A DNA stretch of 64,000 bases from Paenibacillus mellifer (GTDB lineage Bacteria; Bacillota; Bacilli; Paenibacillales; Paenibacillaceae), in assembly GCF_023195895.1 (NCBI RefSeq), contig NZ_JALPRK010000001.1, forward strand, positions 434,001 to 498,000, in the 5' to 3' direction. The notes beneath the pieces were generated by a model. That model worked only from the letters and a program-made list of their open reading frames with translations, made no database searches and had not been told where the DNA came from. Below, piece by piece: positions 41,738 to 49,891 of the stretch (positions are counted from its first letter, which is position 1; each line of letters opens with the position of its first letter). The position numbers and the translations under genes are program-made.

Positions 41738-42691
41738 TCAGCGTCCTCTCCAGAACTTGCCTTGCCAGGAATCGCGGCGCTTAAGCTCCGCATCGATGGC
41801 GTTCAGCACTTCCCATTTCTTGAGACTCCACATCGGTCCGACCAGTAGGTCGCGCGGAGCGTCCCCGGTTAGTCGGTGTACAATCATTTCCGGCGGTAGA
41901 AATTCCAGCGTATCCACGATCAGCTTGACGTATTCGTCCTGTTCCAGAAATCGCAGCAATCCCGCCTCATATTGTTTCACCATCGGCGTTTTGCGCATCA
42001 GATGGAGCAGATGGATTTTGATCCCTTGCACATCCATGTTCGCCACAGCGCGGCCGGTTTCCAGCATCATTTCGTGCGTTTCTTGCGGCAGCCCGTAAAT
42101 AATATGCGTGCAGACGCGAATGCCTCTTTTGCGCAGCTTCTCCACCGCATCGAGGTAGCACTGCGTATCATGCGCCCGGTTGATCATCGTAGATGTAGAT
42201 TCGTGAATCGTTTGCAGGCCCATCTCCACCCAGAGGTAGGTACGCTCGTTGAGCTCGGCCAAATAGTCGACGACATCGTCCGGCAGGCAATCCGGCCGCG
42301 TGGCGATGGATAAACCGACGACGCCCGGCTGCTCAAGGATCGCTTCGTAATATTCACGAAGGACCACCACCGGCGCATAAGTATTCGTATAGGCCTGGAA
42401 ATATCCGATGTACTTGGCATGCGGCCACTTCTGATGCTGCCGGTCGCGGATCGTGGCAAATTGCGTGACCAGATCGTCTCTTCGGCTCCCGGCGAAGTCG
42501 CCCGATCCCCGAGCGCTGCAGAAAGTGCAGCCCCCCTTCGCGATCGAGCCGTCCCGGTTGGGACAAGTGAATCCGGCATCCAGCATGACCTTAAATACCT
42601 TGTCGCCAAACTCGCGTCGCATCTCGGTATTCCATGTATGAAATCTTTTGTCTCCCCACCAAGTAGGAGTGTCCGTCATCAGTGTACTCAT
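41738..42691 (-). CDS. mnmL: MnmL: TIGR01212-type radical SAM protein (YtqA family)
   Basis: 317 aa. The radical SAM cysteines are spread as C-P-N-R-D-G and G-G-C-T-F-C-S near residues 43-60, the pattern of the TIGR01212 family. G-Y-F-Q-A-Y-T-N-T-Y and G-L-S-I-A-T-R-P-D-C-L-P further identify it. In Gram-positive bacteria the YtqA/YtqB pair is an alternative route to mnm5s2U in tRNA, replacing the dehydrogenase domain of MnmC. The ATG at 42691 has AAGGAG upstream; an in-frame start at 42715 precedes it. It is transcribed with mnmM. Confidence 0.87.
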   Translation of the reverse strand: MSTLMTDTPTWWGDKRFHTWNTEMRREFGDKVFKVMLDAGFTCPNRDGSIAKGGCTFCSARGSGDFAGSRRDDLVTQFATIRDRQHQKWPHAKYIGYFQAYTNTYAPVVVLREYYEAILEQPGVVGLSIATRPDCLPDDVVDYLAELNERTYLWVEMGLQTIHESTSTMINRAHDTQCYLDAVEKLRKRGIRVCTHIIYGLPQETHEMMLETGRAVANMDVQGIKIHLLHLMRKTPMVKQYEAGLLRFLEQDEYVKLIVDTLEFLPPEMIVHRLTGDAPRDLLVGPMWSLKKWEVLNAIDAELKRRDSWQGKFWRGR

Positions 42692-43023
42692 TGTGGCTCC
42701 TTCATTTTGTCGCAAAATAATTTATGCATATTTATACAACGGCGAAAGCCCCGCGTTACGCCGCTTCCACTGGATTCATTGTATCAAATTTCGCGCGAAA
42801 AGGGGAAGGGTGCTTGCCTGATTCCTTGCGGCAGGTTTCGGAATATGTTATTTTGAAAATATCAAATACGTTGGACCCCAATTCCAAAATATATCGAAAA
42901 AGGAATCACTCGTCTCGTCTCCCCGGCGAACGGTTGGTTCCTTTTTCATTACGCGCTTTACATTTGCGGCGATCTTCGGCACAATATTGCAAGGAATGGA
43001 TAACAAGAAAGCGGAGGAATAAC
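42692..43023. other. Intergenic region between mnmL and trmB
   Basis: 332 bp. One feature stands out: AAAAAGGAA (42897-42905) pairs with TTCCTTTTT (42938-42946), with T-rich exits on both sides, a possible attenuator or terminator upstream of trmB. An open frame running through this stretch into trmB has no ribosome site and is not believed. Confidence 0.4.
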
Positions 43024-43734
43024 ATGCGTTTACGCGGTAGAAAAGGGATACGGGAGAATTTGGAACAGCAGCAGGAGCTGGTTGTCCTGAATCCCCAGGT
43101 ATATAAAGGACGCTGGGCGGAGGTGTTCGGCAACGATCGGCCGATCCACATCGAGCTTGGCATGGGTAAAGGCCAGTTCATCAGCGGCATGAGTGTGAAA
43201 TATCCGGACGTGAATTTCATCGGGATGGATATGTACGACGAGCTGATCCGCCGGGCTAGCGAGAAGGTCCGCGCGAAGTGGGACGGGCAGGGAGCGAAGG
43301 AGCCGGAAACCGTTCGTCTGGCGCTTGGCAACATCGAAATGATTGAAGAGTTTTTTGCGCCGGGGGAAGTGGAACGTATTTATTTGAATTTCAGCGATCC
43401 TTGGCCGAAGAAGAAGCATTGGCGCCGGCGGCTGACCCATCCGCGTTTTCTGGACAAGTACCGCCAGCTTCTGAATGAGAACGGTGAAATTCACTTTAAG
43501 ACGGATTCACGTGTGCTATTTGAGTTCTCGCTGAATGCTTTCGCTGCTGTGGGGCTGCAGATGAATGACATCTCGCTCAGCTTGCATGAAGGCAGGATCA
43601 ACGAGGCCCATGTCATGACGGAGTATGAGAGCAAATTCGTTGGACAAGGGATGCCGATTTACCGCTGCGAGGTCATGGTTGGTGAAGCGGCGGTGCGGCG
43701 GTACCAGGAGCGGAAGATGGAGATGTTTGAATAA
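43024..43734 (+). CDS. trmB: tRNA (guanine-N7-)-methyltransferase TrmB
   Basis: 236 aa. Makes m7G46 in tRNA. Starts M-R-L-R-G-R-K-G, followed by the SAM motif E-L-G-M-G-K-G-Q-F near residue 42, N-F-I-G-M-D, and the family signature F-S-D-P-W-P-K-K-K-H (the last around residue 120-130). The ATG at 43024 has GGAGG 7 nt upstream; the reading frame is open 300 bp further upstream without a good start. A clear terminator follows. Confidence 0.95.
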   Translation: MRLRGRKGIRENLEQQQELVVLNPQVYKGRWAEVFGNDRPIHIELGMGKGQFISGMSVKYPDVNFIGMDMYDELIRRASEKVRAKWDGQGAKEPETVRLALGNIEMIEEFFAPGEVERIYLNFSDPWPKKKHWRRRLTHPRFLDKYRQLLNENGEIHFKTDSRVLFEFSLNAFAAVGLQMNDISLSLHEGRINEAHVMTEYESKFVGQGMPIYRCEVMVGEAAVRRYQERKMEMFE

Positions 43735-43740
43735 CGAACA

Positions 43741-43780
43741 AAAGCGGAGCAGGATGAATATCCTTAGCTCCGCTTTTTTT
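43741..43780 (+). terminator. Terminator after trmB
   Basis: AAAGCGGAGC (43741-43750) pairs with GCTCCGCTTT (43767-43776), with an inner AGGAT/ATCCT stem, followed by a run of T. Confidence 0.9.
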
Positions 43781-43805
43781 GCGACAGGCCCTTCCTTCAG
43801 GCCGC

Positions 43806-45011
43806 TTATTTCCGGATGAAATTCGTATTTGCTAGAAGATCGATGATAGCTTGGGCACTTTGCATCGGCCGGAATAGGGCGATATGTTTCAAGACCTCTT
43901 CCCGCTTGCGAACGACATCGTCGTATTGTTCAGTTAACCGTTTGACCCAATTGGTTATGTCGTCTAACGAATTGATGGGGGTTCCCCATCCCTGTTGTGT
44001 AAAATAATGAGAATTCTCCTCTTCCTGTCCGGGAAGGGGCTTATGAAACAACATGGGGATGCCTTTAGCCAGCCCTTCGGAGCAGGTCATGCCACCCGGT
44101 TTGGTAATCAGCAAATCGGATACTTCCATCAGCTTGTCGATTTCCTTGGTGAACCCGAGCAGATGAATGTTCGGATGAATGAACCGGGGATCCTTCTTCA
44201 TCTTCTCCAGCGATTTCTCATTGTTACCAAAGCAGAAGATGATCTGGATTTGCTCCCGGTACAAAGCGAGCAGCGAATTGACCGCTTCATCCTTCATGAA
44301 GCCCCAGCCCCCGCCCATGACGAGCACCGTAGGCATATCCTTCAAGCCGAATCGCAGGCGGATATCCTCCTTATGGTGGCGCTCCCAGAAGTTGGGGTGT
44401 ACCGGTATGCCGGTAATTCGAATTTTGTTCTTGTCTACGCCGCGTTCCAACAGTTTCTTCTGCACTTGATCGGTGGAGACGAGGAAACAATTCACTTCTC
44501 GACTAACCCAGGCGCCGTGTACATCGTAATCGGTAATCACGGTACAAAGCGGGACGTCCAACATGCCTAGCCGTTTAAGGCGTGAGATGACCGCGCTTGG
44601 AATCGGATGGGTACAGACGATCACGTCGGGATGAAGCTGACGGATGATTTGAATCGTACGCGTATAAAAAATCCGATGAAGAGCCAACGTCGTCAATCGG
44701 TTCAAAGACTTTTTATAGTTACTGCGATACATCATACGGATAAGCCGAGGTTGCGAGGACACCGTTTTTTTGTAAGCGGTAATGATGATCGGCGCCACTC
44801 TAGGGTTTAAAAAACTGCCAAGCTCCAGGACTTTCGTCTGCACGTTTGGCGCGATCTTTCGTAAACTGCTGGAGAGCGCGTAGGCCGCTTGCGTGTGACC
44901 GGCTCCAAACCCCTCGGATAAAAGCAAGACTCTCTGTTTTTGCACTGGTTTCACCTTTTCCTGCAAGGTTTTCCTACTGTCTACAATATCCCCTTTAAGC
45001 CCATATTGCAA
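43806..45011 (-). CDS. MGDG synthase / UgtP-like glycosyltransferase (GT28)
   Basis: 401 aa. Two Rossmann-like domains of the MurG-like GT-B fold. G-F-G-A-G-H-T-Q-A-A near residues 34-43 is the acceptor-side loop of MGDG synthase/UgtP proteins; V-C-T-H-P-I-P and K-P-G-G-M-T-C-S-E-G (donor-binding) near 307 complete the family signs. Members add glucose or galactose to diacylglycerol to make membrane glycolipids and lipoteichoic acid anchors. It overlaps the upstream PAP2 gene by 17 bp, so both may act in lipid turnover. The TTG at 45011 is weakly supported, and the real start could be a little downstream. Confidence 0.8.
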   Translation of the reverse strand: MQYGLKGDIVDSRKTLQEKVKPVQKQRVLLLSEGFGAGHTQAAYALSSSLRKIAPNVQTKVLELGSFLNPRVAPIIITAYKKTVSSQPRLIRMMYRSNYKKSLNRLTTLALHRIFYTRTIQIIRQLHPDVIVCTHPIPSAVISRLKRLGMLDVPLCTVITDYDVHGAWVSREVNCFLVSTDQVQKKLLERGVDKNKIRITGIPVHPNFWERHHKEDIRLRFGLKDMPTVLVMGGGWGFMKDEAVNSLLALYREQIQIIFCFGNNEKSLEKMKKDPRFIHPNIHLLGFTKEIDKLMEVSDLLITKPGGMTCSEGLAKGIPMLFHKPLPGQEEENSHYFTQQGWGTPINSLDDITNWVKRLTEQYDDVVRKREEVLKHIALFRPMQSAQAIIDLLANTNFIRK

Positions 45012-45522
45012 CCGTTCCGAGCGCTACGGAGGAGCCAATCACAGCTCCGGCCAGGGTATCCGAAGGGTAATGCAAACCTAAATAAATGCGCGAAACTGCG
45101 ACGAGCAGAGCCAGCGGTAAAAGAACCAAAATGAGACCAGGCGCAGCCGCCATAAACGGCACAGTGACGGAAAAAATCGCCGTTGTATGACCGGATGGAA
45201 ACGAATGGTCTGTCAGCGGATTTCGGAAAGTGTTCGTGCCTGGCAACGTTAAGTAGGGCCGGAGGCGTGGATAGGTTTTTTTCACAAGCGCTACCGGAAG
45301 ATGACTGATTGCAAGCGCAACGCAGGATTGCAGGCCGATTTTGCTCCACGGCTGCGGTGCAGCCAACCAAATGAGCAAGGACGAGAGAATGGTAAACCAG
45401 GCTCCCCCCAAATGGGTTAAATGGTACAGCCAGAAATTTAGGAAGCTGCGGTGCAGGCGGCCGTTGATCCCTACAAAGAGCTGCCGGTCAAGTTGTTGAA
45501 GCTTATGGAATAAACGAATCAT
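44995..45522 (-). CDS. PAP2-family phosphatase
   Basis: 175 aa with about five membrane helices and the PAP2 phosphatase motifs: K-K-T-Y-P-R-L-R-P, F-P-S-G-H-T, and S-R-I-Y-L-G-L-H-Y-P-S-D (near residues 85-150). Likely substrates are phosphatidate, phosphatidylglycerol phosphate or undecaprenyl pyrophosphate. The ATG at 45522 has CGGAGGG upstream; the frame is open to 45603. It is paired with the glycosyltransferase gene, which could use diacylglycerol made by it (inference). Confidence 0.87.
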   Translation of the reverse strand: MIRLFHKLQQLDRQLFVGINGRLHRSFLNFWLYHLTHLGGAWFTILSSLLIWLAAPQPWSKIGLQSCVALAISHLPVALVKKTYPRLRPYLTLPGTNTFRNPLTDHSFPSGHTTAIFSVTVPFMAAAPGLILVLLPLALLVAVSRIYLGLHYPSDTLAGAVIGSSVALGTVAIWA

Positions 45523-45685
45523 GAAATCCCTCCGCACGATGTTGGGCCGCGTTCTATCAGCCTGAAAACTGCCCGTCCAAGGGCCGTCCGTTTCAAGTAG
45601 CATGGCATTTTCAGGTTAGACTTATCATATTTTTAATCAATGGCCTTTTCAAGGACGTTTTTTGTGTTGCCTGCCGTACTCTTTT

Positions 45686-45715
45686 TTGACTTTCCGTCCA
45701 TTGCCCCTGTACAAT
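45686..45715 (+). promoter_or_regulatory. Promoter with a long leader to the GT2 gene
   Basis: TTGACT (45686-45691) and TACAAT (45710-45715), 18 bp apart. If used, it gives a leader of about 410 nt before the GT2 start. Confidence 0.6.
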
Positions 45716-45721
45716 GATTCA

Positions 45722-46132
45722 AATCATAGCAAATAAGTTTAAAAAAAAGGGTGCAGAATTGTAAACTTTTTGCTGGGTTCTCACGTTTATGTAGATGTAA
45801 CGTCAATGTTTCGTTAGCCGGTCGATAAAAAAAGAAGAAAATAGAAATAAAAAATGCCAAAAGTGATGAAAATAAGATGTAACCGTACCTGAAAGCAGGA
45901 TGCGGGGGTCCCGTGTGCCAAAATTGCCGGACTTCAAGGTATTTGAGCGACGGCGGGGTCACAGTGGTTTTGACAAAAGCAGTCAACTCATGGAAAATCG
46001 TAATGGTTTAACAAAAGAGCCGGTTATTCGTATCAATGAAAAAAGGGCAAGAAGAACGAAAGGGTCATAAAAACAAAAAAACTCCGAAAACAAACAAAAA
46101 CAAATCATCGGAGTAAAAGGGGGCAAGAAATC
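45722..46132 (+). promoter_or_regulatory. Long untranslated leader with predicted structure upstream of the GT2 gene
   Basis: No convincing gene is present over 410 nt. Several hairpins can be drawn: CCTG-AAAG-CAGG (45888-45899), a GCCG...CGGC stem from 45925 to about 45953, and ACTCCGA (46081-46087) with TCGGAGT (46108-46114) enclosing an A/C-rich loop immediately before the AAAAGGGGG ribosome site, which could control translation. A 26-codon frame at 45990 lacks a ribosome site. It does not match any riboswitch I know. Confidence 0.45.
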
Positions 46133-47374
46133 ATGTTGGATGTCATCTTGATCTCGCTGCAGGTCGTACTTGCGGTGGTAGGGGTGTATCAATTTGGTTT
46201 AGCTTTATTTGGCATGTACAGGAAGAAAAACAAGGTTCAGCACGCACCGAGCAAGTCCTTTGCTGTGTTAGTCGCGGCGCACAATGAGGAACAAGTGGTC
46301 GGAGCTTTGATGGAGAATTTGAAGCAGCTTAACTATCCAAAAGAATTATACGACGTGTTTGTCATTTGTGATAACTGTACCGATAATACCGCAAGCATCG
46401 TCCGCAGCCATGGCATGAATGCTTGCGTGCGCAGCAATCCCAATTTGCGCGGGAAGGGCTATGCGATTGAATGGATGCTGAAACAGTTGTGGAAAATGCC
46501 GCGTCAATACGACGCGGTCGTAATGTTCGATGCCGACAACTTAGCTCATCCGGATTTTCTGCGTGAAATGAATAACGATCTTTGCTCCGGCGCCCGGGTC
46601 ATTCAAGGTTATATCGACACGAAGAATCCGGAGGATTCCTGGATCACCGCTTCTTACGGGATCTCCTATTGGTATTGCAACCGTCTGTGGCAGCTGTCCC
46701 GGACGAACTTGAAGATGGCGAACTTCCTCGGGGGCACGGGCATGTGCTTCGAGACCGAGCTCCTCAAGGAAATCGGTTGGGGCGCAACTAGTCTGGTTGA
46801 GGATCTGGAGTTTACGATGCGCTGCGTTGAGCGCGGTGTGTACCCGGTATTTAACTATGACGCCAAGCTGTTCGACGAGAAGCCGTTGACGTTTAAAGCG
46901 TCGGCTCGCCAGCGCCTGCGCTGGATGCAAGGTCACTTCACCGTAGCGCGCCGTTACTTCTTCCCGCTCCTCTGGAAGAGTATCAAGGAGCGGAACATGG
47001 TGAAGCTGGATATGGCGCTTTACGGGGCTAACGTGTATATCGTGCTGTTGACGTTCCTGCTGACGGCGTTTATCTGGGTTGACCAGTCGCTGCTTCGCGG
47101 ACCACACTTCGATACACTGTACGGTTACCTGCCGATGTGGGTGTCCTACGTGGCCATCGTGGCGAACGTCTTTATTTTCCTGATGGCGATGTTCCTGGAG
47201 AAGGTGAAGTCCAAGAAGGTGTATGCGTACCTAATCCTATTCCCGATTTACTTGATTTCTTGGTGGCCGATCACGTTCTACGCGTTCTTCACGCAAAACA
47301 ACAAGCAATGGAGTCATACGCAGCATACGCGCGTTGTCCGCCTAGAAGAAGTCCAAAGCAACAAGGTAAGTTAA
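46133..47374 (+). CDS. Processive family-2 glycosyltransferase (membrane)
   Basis: 413 aa. One N-terminal membrane helix (residues about 4-27), a GT2 catalytic domain, and three helices at the C-terminus (about 300-395). The catalytic motifs are V-A-A-H-N-E-E (near 48), F-D-A-D (about 130-134), V-E-D-L-E, and R-Q-R-L-R-W (near 259), the QxxRW motif of processive enzymes that make polysaccharides such as cellulose, hyaluronan or poly-GlcNAc. The product is unknown. It is a single gene without partner genes, preceded by an unusually long leader. A repeat element begins at its stop codon. Confidence 0.9.
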   Translation: MLDVILISLQVVLAVVGVYQFGLALFGMYRKKNKVQHAPSKSFAVLVAAHNEEQVVGALMENLKQLNYPKELYDVFVICDNCTDNTASIVRSHGMNACVRSNPNLRGKGYAIEWMLKQLWKMPRQYDAVVMFDADNLAHPDFLREMNNDLCSGARVIQGYIDTKNPEDSWITASYGISYWYCNRLWQLSRTNLKMANFLGGTGMCFETELLKEIGWGATSLVEDLEFTMRCVERGVYPVFNYDAKLFDEKPLTFKASARQRLRWMQGHFTVARRYFFPLLWKSIKERNMVKLDMALYGANVYIVLLTFLLTAFIWVDQSLLRGPHFDTLYGYLPMWVSYVAIVANVFIFLMAMFLEKVKSKKVYAYLILFPIYLISWWPITFYAFFTQNNKQWSHTQHTRVVRLEEVQSNKVS

Positions 47375-47534
47375 AAACCAGCTTTTGATCACGAAGTATA
47401 AGCTAACGAAGTGGGCTCGGCATCGAATCTTGAATTCAGCCGGGCCCTCCGTGTACTCACGTAGGCTCACCTACGCTGCGCTACTCGGTCCCTGCTTCAT
47501 CCAACCTTCTCGGTGCTGAAAAGCCGGTTTTTAA
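47371..47534. repeat. MITE-like dispersed repeat, copy 2 (164 bp)
   Basis: Terminal inverted repeats TTAAAAACCAGCTTTT (47371-47386) and AAAAGCCGGTTTTTAA (47519-47534) match with one mismatch. It carries the same core, CATCGAATCTTGAATTCA, as copies 1 and 4. The GT2 stop codon lies inside the left repeat, so the element ends the gene and may act as its terminator. Confidence 0.8.
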
Positions 47535-47551
47535 CTTTTGATTGAAAGTGT

Positions 47552-47638
47552 AGTTCAAAACCATGGTGGCTGATCACGAAGTAATAGCTAACGTAGCGGG
47601 CTCGGCATCGAATCTTGAATTCAACCGGGCCTCCGTGT
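47552..47638. repeat. MITE-like dispersed repeat, copy 3 (truncated)
   Basis: Begins AGTTCAAAACCA and holds the left part, including GATCACGAAGT and the CATCGAATCTTGAATTCA core, in the same orientation as copy 2, only 17 bp away. The right half is missing. Confidence 0.7.
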
Positions 47639-47640
47639 GA

Positions 47641-47829
47641 TTAAGGTGAAATAGTAACGCTATTCCGGCAGGACGCTGGATTTTTGGTACAATAAGGTGC
47701 TTTCATCATCCTATTTACGGCGGGCAAGGGACTTTCGGGTGGTTTAAGCGAAATAAGGTGAAAAAATCACTCTATTTCCCTACAAAACATCGATATCGAG
47801 ATTATAAGGTGATTCAATCACCTTATTCG
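47641..47829. repeat. Four spaced AAGGTG-type palindromic repeats
   Basis: Four related units (AAGGTG at 47643, 47694, 47755, 47806) with consensus AATAAGGTGA-(5-7 nt)-TCACTCTATTTCC. The last is a perfect palindrome, ATAAGGTGATT-C-AATCACCTTAT (47804-47826); the others are degenerate. Spacing is 51, 61 and 51 bp. They lie just upstream of the infC promoter. An 83-codon frame that crosses them has no family and is not called. Confidence 0.7.
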
Positions 47830-47922
47830 CTTCATTCGATTCGCAAACCGATCGAAATCGGATGGCCGTACGTCACTCGAAGGGACACCGGGGAGGAGGC
47901 AAGATTTCATTCTCAATTTCCC

Positions 47923-47951
47923 TTGACTTGGCGCAAGGCACATGATATAGT
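47923..47951 (+). promoter_or_regulatory. Promoter of infC-rpmI-rplT
   Basis: TTGACT (47923-47928) and TATAGT (47946-47951) with exactly 17 bp spacing, the main promoter of the translation operon. Confidence 0.88.
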
Positions 47952-47957
47952 ATTTGA

Positions 47958-48120
47958 GGTTGCAAGAAAGTTATTGGATTGCAAGCAGAGGCCCCGGCTT
48001 CTCACCTGACCGACGTTCGTGTTGGCTGGTCTTGATCCGTTGATTTATGAATGGAATGTTCATGAAGACTAACGACGATCAATGAGGGATGCGGGTGAGG
48101 ACCTGCATCCTTTTTATGTG
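47958..48120 (+). promoter_or_regulatory. L20-type ribosomal leader with attenuator
   Basis: The leader contains the CTCACCTGACC...GGTCTTGAT block (48001-48036), which resembles the Bacillus infC L20 leader, and an intrinsic terminator GGATGCGGG (48087-48095) / CCTGCATCC (48102-48110) plus T-run (to 48115) before infC. In Firmicutes L20 binding promotes termination, giving feedback from ribosomal protein supply. Confidence 0.75.
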
Positions 48121-48168
48121 TGTGAGTACCGGTCCAAGTCATTACTTAAGACCTTTTGGAGGTGGAGA

Positions 48169-48681
48169 ATTATCAGTAAGGAACATTTGATCAATGATGA
48201 GATTCGTGCGAAAGAGGTCCGTCTGGTGGGTGCCGAAGGTGAACAAATCGGAATTACACCGCTGCGCGAAGCGCTGCAGATGGCGATCGACCTGAATCTG
48301 GATTTGGTGAACGTTGCGCCGACTGCCAAGCCGCCGGTATGCCGGATTATGGACTATGGCAAGTTCCGTTACGAGCAGCAGAAGAAAGAGAAGGAAGCTC
48401 GCAAAAATCAGAAGATTGTGGACATCAAGGAAGTATGGTTCCGCGCGAACATCGAGGAACACGACTACCAGACGAAACTTCGCAATGTGATCAAATTTTT
48501 GAAAGAAGGCGACAAGGTAAAATGCTCGGTACGCTTCCGCGGACGGGAAATTACCCACGCCGACATCGGGAAGAAAATTCTCGACCGCGTCAAAGAAGAG
48601 GTCGCGGAAATCTCTACCATCGAACGCCTTCCGAAGCTGGAAGGACGCAGCATGATTATGATTTTGGCACCGAAAAACTAA
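48169..48681 (+). CDS. infC: Translation initiation factor IF-3 (AUU start)
   Basis: 170 aa; binds the 30S subunit and polices start-codon choice. Conserved blocks: N-D-E-I-R-A-K-E-V-R-L-V, R-I-M-D-Y-G-K-F-R-Y-E-Q-Q-K-K, and the C-terminal R-F-R-G-R-E and P-K-L-E-G-R-S-M. The start is taken as ATT at 48169, with GGAGG 6 nt upstream, as in the known AUU start of infC, which IF-3 itself disfavours and thereby autoregulates. The frame is open upstream to 48082, but that stretch is the leader terminator. It is the first gene of infC-rpmI-rplT. Confidence 0.93.
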   Translation: MISKEHLINDEIRAKEVRLVGAEGEQIGITPLREALQMAIDLNLDLVNVAPTAKPPVCRIMDYGKFRYEQQKKEKEARKNQKIVDIKEVWFRANIEEHDYQTKLRNVIKFLKEGDKVKCSVRFRGREITHADIGKKILDRVKEEVAEISTIERLPKLEGRSMIMILAPKN

Positions 48682-48768
48682 GCGTTTGCTTCTATATATG
48701 ATCGTTCCGTCTGTGGAATGACTCGGAAGAGGAAGCTAGCGTTCATAAACCTTTGAGGGGGAAGTACA

Positions 48769-48969
48769 ATGCCTAAAATGAAAACTCACAGCAGCCTGAA
48801 AGGCCGCTTCAAAATTACCGGATCCGGTAAAGTAAGACGTTACAAAGCGAACCGCAATCACTTGCTGTCCCATAAGTCGAAACGTGCAAAACGTGTTTTG
48901 GCCAACAGCCCTGTTGCTTACGCAGGTGACGTTAGCCGCATGAAGCAACAACTGGCAAACTTGAAGTAA
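48769..48969 (+). CDS. rpmI: 50S ribosomal protein L35
   Basis: 66 aa, very basic, beginning M-P-K-M-K-T-H-S-S-L-K-G-R-F-K-I-T-G-S-G-K (split: M-K-T-H and T-G-S-G-K), the universal L35 start. GAGGGGG lies upstream. It follows infC by 87 bp in the same operon. Confidence 0.97.
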   Translation: MPKMKTHSSLKGRFKITGSGKVRRYKANRNHLLSHKSKRAKRVLANSPVAYAGDVSRMKQQLANLK

Positions 48970-49012
48970 TTACCGAGATACAATTAACACAACTTTTTGG
49001 GAGGTTTTTTAA

Positions 49013-49372
49013 ATGGCAAGAGTTAAAGGCGGATTCGTCGTTCGTCGTCGTCATAAAAAAGTATTGAAGCTGGCTAAAGGTTATTTTGGTTCGAAACACC
49101 GTATTTTCAAAACCGCTAACGAGCAAGTGATGAAATCCTTGCTGTACGCATACCGTGACCGTCGTGCAAAAAAACGTGACTTCCGCAGACTGTGGATCGT
49201 CCGGATCAACGCAGCGGCTCGTATGAACGGTTTGTCCTACAGCAAAATGATGCATGGCCTGAAGCTCGCTGAAGTGAACATCAACCGCAAAATGCTGGCT
49301 GATCTCGCAGTAAACGATCTGAACGCTTTCAATTCTTTGGCAGCTGTAGCTAAAGAAAAAATCAACGCTTAA
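49013..49372 (+). CDS. rplT: 50S ribosomal protein L20
   Basis: 119 aa. Binds 23S rRNA early in assembly and represses its own operon by binding the leader in Firmicutes. The opening [27 protein letters not shown] and the [10 protein letters not shown] region are typical. GGGAGG precedes the ATG. It is followed by a terminator that ends the operon. Confidence 0.97.
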   Translation: MARVKGGFVVRRRHKKVLKLAKGYFGSKHRIFKTANEQVMKSLLYAYRDRRAKKRDFRRLWIVRINAAARMNGLSYSKMMHGLKLAEVNINRKMLADLAVNDLNAFNSLAAVAKEKINA

Positions 49373-49384
49373 GTTCAAAAGTTT

Positions 49385-49425
49385 AAGGCGCTGTTTCCGG
49401 TTGATTCCGGGACGGCGCTTTTTTT
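49385..49425 (+). terminator. Terminator of infC-rpmI-rplT
   Basis: AAGGCGC (49385-49391) and the distal GCGCTT arm (49415-49420), extended by several G-T pairs, form a stem of about 13 pairs followed by seven T. Confidence 0.85.
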
Positions 49426-49429
49426 GGGG

Positions 49430-49891
49430 ATTTCGAGGCAACTCGGATACATAAAGCGAAGCCGGCAGGCTCCCGGCAGGAAACGGCTGTTGATCTTACT
49501 CTCGCTGGAAATTAGTGGGGGTGGGCCAAACTGAACTGTCCAACACTGCCGAAAGATCCGCCGGGCAGGCATGGAAAATAGAGAAATTAGGAATGCTATA
49601 GGTAAGCCGCACAACATATCCGCATATCCGTAAGAACCTGGGGGAATACCGAAGATTTCGTTGAAAATGCGTCAGAGTGTTCGGGAATAGCAGTGTTTAT
49701 GGATGGACTTGACATGAAGCGAACATTGGATGATAAATTTGTCAAAAGTAAGCGTTTTATTCAAAATAAAGACGAAAATTATTTAACCCAAGGTTATTAA
49801 AAGTATGGATTTTAGCATATTTTACAGGTATAATCGGTCTGTGTGGTCAACTTAGACAAGGCTCACAAAATATTAAGGGGGATTAACCGCA
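49430..49891 (+). other. Upstream region of the nucleoside transporter operon
   Basis: 460 bp with no gene. Two candidate promoter elements: TTGACA (49709-49714) with GATAAA at 17-bp spacing (49732-49737), and a TATAAT (49829-49834) with only a weak upstream -35. The long A/T-rich stretch near 49730-49830 may carry operator sites. I looked for a purine riboswitch, which would suit a nucleoside transporter, and did not find the core. Confidence 0.4.

Noticed and set aside
42724-43023. 100-codon N-terminal extension of trmB
   Set aside because: TrmB proteins are about 215-240 aa and the ATG at 43024 has a strong GGAGG site; the extension has neither homology signs nor a ribosome site.
45990-46070. 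26-codon basic leader-peptide-like frame before the GT2 gene
   Set aside because: It has no ribosome-binding site and no run of a single amino acid, so a leader-peptide attenuation role is not supported.
45722-46132. Known riboswitch in the GT2 leader (c-di-GMP, c-di-AMP, guanidine, ZTP types considered)
   Set aside because: The conserved cores of these classes were looked for by eye and not found; kept only as an unassigned structured leader.
47758-48009. 83-codon frame between the GT2 gene and infC
   Set aside because: It runs across palindromic repeats, the infC promoter and the L20 leader; no ribosome site and no recognisable protein.
49430-49891. Purine riboswitch upstream of the nucleoside transporter
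   Set aside because: None of the conserved core blocks of the purine aptamer is present in this interval.
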